Below, in pieces: positions 7,501-11,006 of a stretch of 11,006 nucleotides of DNA. The notes beneath the pieces were generated by a model. The model was not told the DNA's origin. It saw only the letters and a program-made list of their open reading frames with translations, and ran no database searches. The position numbers and the translations under genes are program-made. Source of the stretch: Hydrogenothermus sp. (GTDB lineage Bacteria > Aquificota > Aquificia > Aquificales > Hydrogenothermaceae); the NCBI GenBank assembly GCA_003978675.1, contig QNYP01000058.1, forward strand, positions 1 through 11,006, read 5' to 3'. The first letter of the stretch is position 1. Each line of letters opens with the position of its first letter.

Positions 7501-7982
7501 CCTCTTCTCCTAAATTTGTTTTTTAATAATACTATAACCTCACAGGCTCCAGCTTTTCCCTGTCCTATATCACCAAGCTTTTCAAAAGTTTTCCCTTTTA
7601 GAAATATATTACTACAACCTGTTATTTTTTGCGTATTTTGTATGATTTTTTGCCTATATGGAAGAAGTTTTGGTTTTTGAAGAAGTATATATGCGTCTAT
7701 ATTTTCAATTTCATAGCCATTTTCTTCCATTATTCTAATTGCTTCTTTAAGAAAAATATCACTACTTTTATTTTTATTTTCTTCCTTTGTATCAGGGAAT
7801 AACTCTCCAATATCCCCTTCTCCTAATGCTCCAAGTATTGCATCTGTTAATGCATGAAAAAATATATCCCCATCAGAATGTGCAACCCAGCCTTTTTCAA
7901 AAGGTATTTCTACTCCGCCAATAATGAGTTTTTTCCCTTCTTCTAATCTATGTATATCAAAGCCTATACCTACTCTAAACAT
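7497..7982 (-). CDS. ispF: 2-C-methyl-D-erythritol 2,4-cyclodiphosphate synthase
   Basis: MEP-pathway enzyme that cyclises CDP-methylerythritol 2-phosphate to methylerythritol cyclodiphosphate with loss of CMP, for isoprenoid precursors. 161 aa, the normal length. The metal-binding D9 and H11 are in GIGFDIHRL and the third ligand is H43 in FFHALTDA. The substrate loop AHSDGD (34-39) and GEGDIGELFPDT (54-65) are intact. The C-terminal nucleotide-binding region reads LKGKTFEKLGDIGQGKAGACE (128-148): E134 is kept, but the usual TTTEKLG is KTFEKLG and the usual Arg after G140 is Gln, a mild departure that may be lineage-specific. The ATG at 7982 is 1 nt after the nadK stop; the 3' end overlaps the DUF1858 gene by 4 nt. 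ispF is a single-domain protein here, not fused to IspD. Confidence 0.96.
   Translation of the reverse strand: MFRVGIGFDIHRLEEGKKLIIGGVEIPFEKGWVAHSDGDIFFHALTDAILGALGEGDIGELFPDTKEENKNKSSDIFLKEAIRIMEENGYEIENIDAYILLQKPKLLPYRQKIIQNTQKITGCSNIFLKGKTFEKLGDIGQGKAGACEVIVLLKNKFRRRG
7507..7510 (-). promoter_or_regulatory. Ribosome binding site supporting the TTG start of the DUF1858 gene
   Basis: GGAG on the - strand (ctcc on +) is 6 nt before the TTG at 7500-7498, within the last codons of ispF. A second purine run (GAGG) abuts the start, so GGAG is the better-placed site. Confidence 0.6.
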
Positions 7983-7983
7983 T

Positions 7984-8832
7984 TCACATCCAGTTTAGTT
8001 TTTCTCTAAGTATATCAAAATAGTATTTATCAGGGGTTCTAACTAGATAGGTGTAGTATGGAGATTGTTTTACAACAATCTTATCTTTATATTGGAGTTT
8101 TGTACCTTCCTGACCATCTAAAGTAAGCCATGCATCTTTTTCTTTGGCTACAATTTCAATAGTTATAGGTTCATAAGGAGGTAAAAGTAAAGGTCTATCT
8201 GTTAATGTATGTGGACATATGGGAACAACTAAAAAGTTCTCCATCATTGGGTAAATTATTGGACCTCCTGCAGATAAAGCATATCCAGTCGAACCTGTAG
8301 GCGTAGAAATTATTATTCCATCACCATTGTAAGTTGTTATATATCTATCTCCAACATATACTGCAACATCTACAATTCTTGCCAAAACTGCTTTGTTTAC
8401 AACAACATCGTTTAAAACGTCTGCTTCAAGGACTTTTTCTCCTTCTCTAATAAGGGTAGCCCTAAGCATCATTCTACGGGATATACACAGTGGACGGGAT
8501 AGAATAAGCTCTAATGTATCAAAAGATTTATCTTTGTTTACTTCTGTTAAAAAACCAAGTCTTCCAAGATTTATACCTAAAATAGGAACTTTATATCTTG
8601 CAACTCTCCTTGCTGTAATTAAAAGGGTCCCATCTCCTCCCACTACAAGTAAAAGGTCTACATCTTTTAAGTTTTCTTCTTTTTCCAAATCTGCCAAATT
8701 TTCAAAAATATTAGAAATAATACCTTTTTTTTCGAGCCAGTTTTTTAATTTTATAGAAAACTCTTTTGCATCTTCACTTGCTTTTGAAAAGATACTTACC
8801 TTTTTTATAAGTGGATATATTTTTTCTTTCAT
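7984..8832 (-). CDS. nadK: NAD kinase
   Basis: Phosphorylates NAD+ to NADP+ in the cytoplasm using ATP or polyphosphate. 282 aa, typical length. Signature motifs are all present: GGDGTLL (65-71), GINLGRLGFLTE (86-97), LNDVVVNKA (140-148), the long glycine-rich GDGIIISTPTGSTGYALSAGG (170-190), PICPHTLTDRPLLLP (204-218), and LDGQ (238-241). D67 of GGDG is the expected catalytic aspartate. The ATG at 8832 has only a weak purine-rich AAAGAAAG upstream and follows the stop of the 36-aa membrane protein by 6 nt. It precedes ispF by 1 nt. No anomalies. Confidence 0.96.
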   Translation of the reverse strand: MKEKIYPLIKKVSIFSKASEDAKEFSIKLKNWLEKKGIISNIFENLADLEKEENLKDVDLLLVVGGDGTLLITARRVARYKVPILGINLGRLGFLTEVNKDKSFDTLELILSRPLCISRRMMLRATLIREGEKVLEADVLNDVVVNKAVLARIVDVAVYVGDRYITTYNGDGIIISTPTGSTGYALSAGGPIIYPMMENFLVVPICPHTLTDRPLLLPPYEPITIEIVAKEKDAWLTLDGQEGTKLQYKDKIVVKQSPYYTYLVRTPDKYYFDILREKLNWM

Positions 8833-8838
8833 CTTTCT

Positions 8839-8949
8839 TTAGCTTTGTTTTTTCTTTTTATCTGCTGAAAACTCAAGCCATAGTATAAAAGCACCTGTTA
8901 TAAAAATAACACCTGTTATAAAAAGCATAAGTGTGAGTAAATCATTCAT
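8839..8949 (-). CDS. 36-aa single-helix membrane protein
   Basis: Short reading frame coding MNDLLTLMLFITGVIFITGA, continuing to a lysine-rich tail (DKKKKQS). One hydrophobic helix spans about residues 4-25; the basic tail suggests a cytoplasmic C-terminus by the positive-inside rule. Support for a real gene: a GGAG site 7 nt before the ATG (ctcc on + at 8957-8960), start codon overlapping the stop of the upstream 68-aa gene (8 shared nt, ATGAATGA), and a stop 6 nt before nadK. Without it there would be a roughly 110-nt gap in an otherwise gapless operon. The helix contains an 18-bp tandem duplication giving FITGVI-FITGAF. I do not recognise a family; it could be a subunit-like partner of the 68-aa protein. 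Confidence 0.65.
   Translation of the reverse strand: MNDLLTLMLFITGVIFITGAFILWLEFSADKKKKQS
8892..8927. repeat. 18-bp tandem repeat inside the 36-aa gene
   Basis: CACCTGTTATAAAAA occurs at 8892-8906 and again at 8910-8924, a period of 18 bp (six codons). It encodes the doubled FITG(V/A) segment of the membrane helix and stays in frame. Confidence 0.8.
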
Positions 8950-9148
8950 CTTCTTTCTCCATATTAGACTTATCGTAAAAAATGGATAAAACAAGTGTAA
9001 CTATAAAAAATATAGTTCCAAAAATAGCTAAATACCAACTATTTTCTTTTTCTTGAATTAAAATTCCAACCATAGAAGCAACAAAACTACCTATAGACAA
9101 GCCTTTTATAATGTCTATAAAGTTGCTAAATGTTTTTTCATATCTCAT
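8942..9148 (-). CDS. 68-aa two-helix membrane protein, unknown function
   Basis: Unrecognised small membrane protein with hydrophobic segments at about 12-31 and 38-57 separated by a charged turn (QEKENSW), and an acidic/basic tail (DKSNMEKEDE). The glycine- and serine-rich first helix (GLSIGSFVASMVGIL) could pack against another helix. The ATG at 9148 is preceded directly by an in-frame TAA and has no Shine-Dalgarno sequence; it lies just past the T-tract of the glyA terminator, so translation would be leaderless-like or begin at a later codon. The stop overlaps the start of the 36-aa membrane gene. Together they lead an operon with nadK, ispF, the DUF1858 gene, the 143-aa protein and recG. 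No function is inferred. Confidence 0.7.
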   Translation of the reverse strand: MRYEKTFSNFIDIIKGLSIGSFVASMVGILIQEKENSWYLAIFGTIFFIVTLVLSIFYDKSNMEKEDE

Positions 9149-9154
9149 TTATAT

Positions 9155-9174
9155 AAAAAGGGGAAAACCCCCTG
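9155..9174 (-). terminator. Intrinsic terminator after glyA
   Basis: On the - strand the sequence reads AGGGGGTTTTCCCCTTTTT: a GGGG/CCCC stem (extendable by A-T or G-T pairs) with a 4-5 nt loop, followed by five T. It starts 7 nt after the glyA stop codon, fitting rho-independent termination of rpiB-glyA. The stem is short, so some read-through into the downstream small-protein operon is possible. Confidence 0.65.
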
Positions 9175-9181
9175 TAAAAAA

Positions 9182-10444
9182 TTACTCTAAATAATCTTTC
9201 GTCCAATCTGGGTAAAGAGGATAACTTGAGCATAGAGATAAAACATCTTCTTTTACTTCCTGAATTACTTTTTCATTGTCAAGGTTTTTGAGAACTTTTA
9301 CTATATTTTTAGCAATTCTTCTCATATCGTTTTCTTTCATACCTCTTGTAGTGAGTGCTGCAGTTCCAAGTCTTATTCCTGATGTTATCATTGGTTTTTC
9401 TGGGTCAAAAGGAATTGCATTTTTATTTACAGTTATGTTTGCCTTTCCAAGAGCTTCTTCTGCCTGATTTCCTTTAACATTTAAAGGTCTTAAATCAACT
9501 AATACAATATGGCTATCTGTTCCACCTGATACAATTCTTAAACCTTCTGCTTTTAATTCTTCTGCTAAAGCTCTTGCATTTTTTACTGTTTGCTCTGCGT
9601 ATTGTTTAAACTCATCAGACATAGCTTCTTTAAATGCAACTGCTTTACCAGCAATTACATGCATTAAAGGACCACCTTGAAGTCTTGGGAATACCCATTT
9701 ATCTATATCTTTACCATGCTCTGCTTTAGATAAAATAAATCCTCCCCTTGGACCTCTTAATGTTTTATGGGTTGTTGAAGTAACAAAATCTGCATAAGGA
9801 ACTGGAGAAGGATATGCTCCTCCTGCAATTAAACCTGCATAATGAGCCATATCTACCATAAAGTAAGCTCCAACCTCATCAGCTATTTCTTTAAATTTAG
9901 CCCAATCTATAACTCTAGAATATGCAGAGGCACCAGCAACAATCATCTTTGGTTTATGTTCTTTTGCAAGTCTGTAAACTTCATCATAATCTATAAGTTC
10001 CGTTTCAGGATTTAATCCATACTGAACAGAGTTAAAAACTATCCCAGAAGCGTTAACTTTAGCACCGTGAGTTAGGTGCCCTCCATGGTCTAATCTCATT
10101 CCTAAAATAGTATCTCCAGGTTGTAGCTTTGAGAAATAAACAGCTTGATTAGCCTGCGATCCAGAGTGAGGTTGCACATTCGCATGCTCTGCACCAAATA
10201 GCTCCTTAACTCTTTTTATAGCTAAATCCTCAACTATATCTACATATTCACAACCACCGTAGTATCTTTTAAATGGAAGACCTTCTGCATACTTATTTGT
10301 TAAAACAGAACCTTGAGCTTCCATTACAGCATAAGAAGTATAATTCTCAGAAGCAATCATTTCTAAATGGTCTTGTTGTCTTTTAAACTCTTTAGAAACA
10401 GCTTCAAAAACTTCCAAATCAACTTGTTTTAGATGTTCTAACAA
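9182..10444 (-). CDS. glyA: Serine hydroxymethyltransferase
   Basis: PLP enzyme that interconverts serine and glycine while loading tetrahydrofolate with a one-carbon unit; cytoplasmic, usually dimeric. 420 aa, the normal length. The PLP lysine is K227 in VTSTTHKTLRGPRGG (221-235); D198 and H201 in VDMAHYAGLIAGG bind the cofactor; the N-terminal ASENYTS (31-37), YAEGLPFKRYYGG (52-64) and PHSGSQAN (92-99) are all standard. The start is TTG, selected because GGAGG lies 9 nt upstream and the first in-frame ATG (M29) would delete conserved sequence (LEMIASEN). rpiB ends 17 nt upstream, so the two are probably co-transcribed. An intrinsic terminator follows. The call is certain. Confidence 0.98.
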   Translation of the reverse strand: MLEHLKQVDLEVFEAVSKEFKRQQDHLEMIASENYTSYAVMEAQGSVLTNKYAEGLPFKRYYGGCEYVDIVEDLAIKRVKELFGAEHANVQPHSGSQANQAVYFSKLQPGDTILGMRLDHGGHLTHGAKVNASGIVFNSVQYGLNPETELIDYDEVYRLAKEHKPKMIVAGASAYSRVIDWAKFKEIADEVGAYFMVDMAHYAGLIAGGAYPSPVPYADFVTSTTHKTLRGPRGGFILSKAEHGKDIDKWVFPRLQGGPLMHVIAGKAVAFKEAMSDEFKQYAEQTVKNARALAEELKAEGLRIVSGGTDSHIVLVDLRPLNVKGNQAEEALGKANITVNKNAIPFDPEKPMITSGIRLGTAALTTRGMKENDMRRIAKNIVKVLKNLDNEKVIQEVKEDVLSLCSSYPLYPDWTKDYLE

Positions 10445-10453
10445 TTAAACTTA

Positions 10454-10458
10454 CCTCC
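10454..10458 (-). promoter_or_regulatory. Ribosome binding site supporting the TTG start of glyA
   Basis: GGAGG on the - strand (cctcc on +) sits 9 nt before the TTG at 10444-10442, in the short gap after the rpiB stop. It is the strongest Shine-Dalgarno match in the window. Confidence 0.75.
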
Positions 10459-10461
10459 TTT

Positions 10462-10908
10462 TTAGAGTTTTAACTGCTCTATATTATGAATTAAATGGAC
10501 TCTTCTCTCGTGTCTCCCACCTTCAAACTCTGTATTTAAAAAAGTTTCAACAATAGATAAAGCTAAATCTACTCCTAAAACCCTTGCTCCAAGGGCTAAA
10601 ACATTTGCGTCATTATGTTTCCTTGCCATTCTTGCCATATATTCATTAGTACAAAGGGCTGCTCTTATACCCTTTACTTTATTTGCAGATATTGATATTC
10701 CTATTCCAGTCCCACAAATAACAATACCTTTATCTGCTTCACCTTTCGCAACGGTTTCAGCAACATTTTCACCAAAAATCGGATAATCAACACTTTCTTT
10801 AGAGTTTGTTCCTTTATCTATCACTTCATATCCTTTCTCTATTAAGTAATTTTTTATCGTTTCCTTTAAATCATACCCAGCATGGTCACTTCCTATTGCA
10901 ATTTTCAT
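10462..10908 (-). CDS. rpiB: Ribose 5-phosphate isomerase B
   Basis: Interconverts ribose 5-phosphate and ribulose 5-phosphate in the pentose phosphate pathway (RpiB/LacAB family). 148 aa, full length. D8-H9 in GSDHAGYDLK, the catalytic C65 in VICGTGIGISISANK, H98 in RKHNDANVLALG, and R132/R136 in GGRHERRV are all in place. The ATG at 10908 gives the standard N-terminus (MKIAIGSDHAGYDLK), so the coding sequence is complete. The DNA immediately upstream, however, is an inverted copy of this gene's own codons 18-50 and offers no ribosome binding site, so the native promoter and leader are missing from this window. It lies 17 nt before glyA and probably shares its transcript. Confidence 0.96.
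   Translation of the reverse strand: MKIAIGSDHAGYDLKETIKNYLIEKGYEVIDKGTNSKESVDYPIFGENVAETVAKGEADKGIVICGTGIGISISANKVKGIRAALCTNEYMARMARKHNDANVLALGARVLGVDLALSIVETFLNTEFEGGRHERRVHLIHNIEQLKL
10758..10857. repeat. Left arm of a 100-bp perfect inverted repeat (within rpiB)
   Basis: The reverse complement of 10758-10857 is identical to 10907-11006, with all 100 bases matching. The arms are separated by 49 nt (10858-10906) holding rpiB codons 1-17. The repeat runs to the window edge, so its full length is unknown. This arm is the functional rpiB coding sequence. Confidence 0.97.
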
Positions 10909-11006
10909 AAAAAATTACTTAATAGAGAAAGGATATGAAGTGATAGATAAAGGAACAAACTCTAAAGAAAGTGTTGATTATCCGATTTTTGGTGAAAATG
11001 TTGCTG
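10907..11006 (+). pseudogene. Inverted partial copy of rpiB (codons 18-50), right arm of repeat
   Basis: Read on the + strand this codes I18 to A50 of RpiB (KNYLIEKGYEVIDKG and onward) with no base difference from the intact gene. It has no start codon and joins the intact copy at its ATG, sharing the two bases AT at 10907-10908. Identity with no drift, a join at minimal homology, loss of any leader for rpiB, and its place at the window end all suggest a fold-back chimera from amplification or assembly. A recent real inverted duplication is the alternative. Confidence 0.9.

Noticed and set aside
7480..7680. 66-codon + strand frame across the ispF 3' end
   Set aside because: It lies antisense to the conserved C-terminal part of ispF, which accounts for this DNA.
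8393..8842. 149-codon open frame on the + strand opposite nadK
   Set aside because: It is antisense to nadK, whose motifs are complete. The translation is serine/lysine-rich and low in complexity, with no family features or ribosome site.
9276..9467. 63-codon + strand frame within glyA
   Set aside because: It is antisense to glyA; the hydrophobic look is a by-product of the complementary codons.
10909..10930. Search for a promoter and ribosome site upstream of rpiB
   Set aside because: The sequence there is the inverted rpiB copy, so any promoter-like match would be coding sequence in the wrong context.

Overview
The window looks like a piece of a low-G+C, thermophilic member of the Aquificota, most like the Hydrogenothermaceae (Sulfurihydrogenibium/Persephonella type). 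This is an inference. It rests on the A+T-rich coding bias, a Rieske/cytochrome b operon whose third subunit is a di-heme cytochrome c, a RecG with a long N-terminal extension, and dense gene packing with frequent 1-4 nt overlaps. No rRNA, tRNA, CRISPR array, insertion sequence or phage gene is visible. Both window ends fall inside genes, so this may be a whole short contig.

Left part, + strand (1-2518): the cytochrome bc1 operon. It holds a 5'-truncated Rieske iron-sulfur protein with a twin-arginine signal, a full-length cytochrome b, and a membrane-anchored di-heme cytochrome c in the place of cytochrome c1. Together they would carry electrons from quinol to a soluble cytochrome c. About 40 nt downstream, with its own candidate promoter, lies a 623-aa regulator (2559-4430). 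It combines an N-terminal ribbon-helix-helix domain, a PAS domain, and GGDEF-like and EAL-like domains that have both lost their catalytic signatures.

Right part, - strand (4427-10908), read from right to left: rpiB and glyA form one operon that ends in a short intrinsic terminator. A second tightly packed run follows: a 68-aa two-helix membrane protein, a 36-aa one-helix membrane protein, nadK (NAD kinase), ispF (isoprenoid synthesis), a 75-aa DUF1858-type CxxC protein, a 143-aa membrane protein, and recG (helicase). recG converges on the + strand regulator, and their stop codons overlap.

The last 100 bases (10907-11006) are a perfect inverted copy of codons 18-50 of rpiB. The copy begins at the rpiB start codon and continues off the window. 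This looks more like a chimeric or fold-back join at a contig end than native sequence, so nothing beyond about 10908 should be read as the true rpiB upstream region.

The observations most worth following are the RHH-PAS-degenerate GGDEF/EAL regulator, the terminal inverted repeat, and the small membrane-protein pair in front of nadK.
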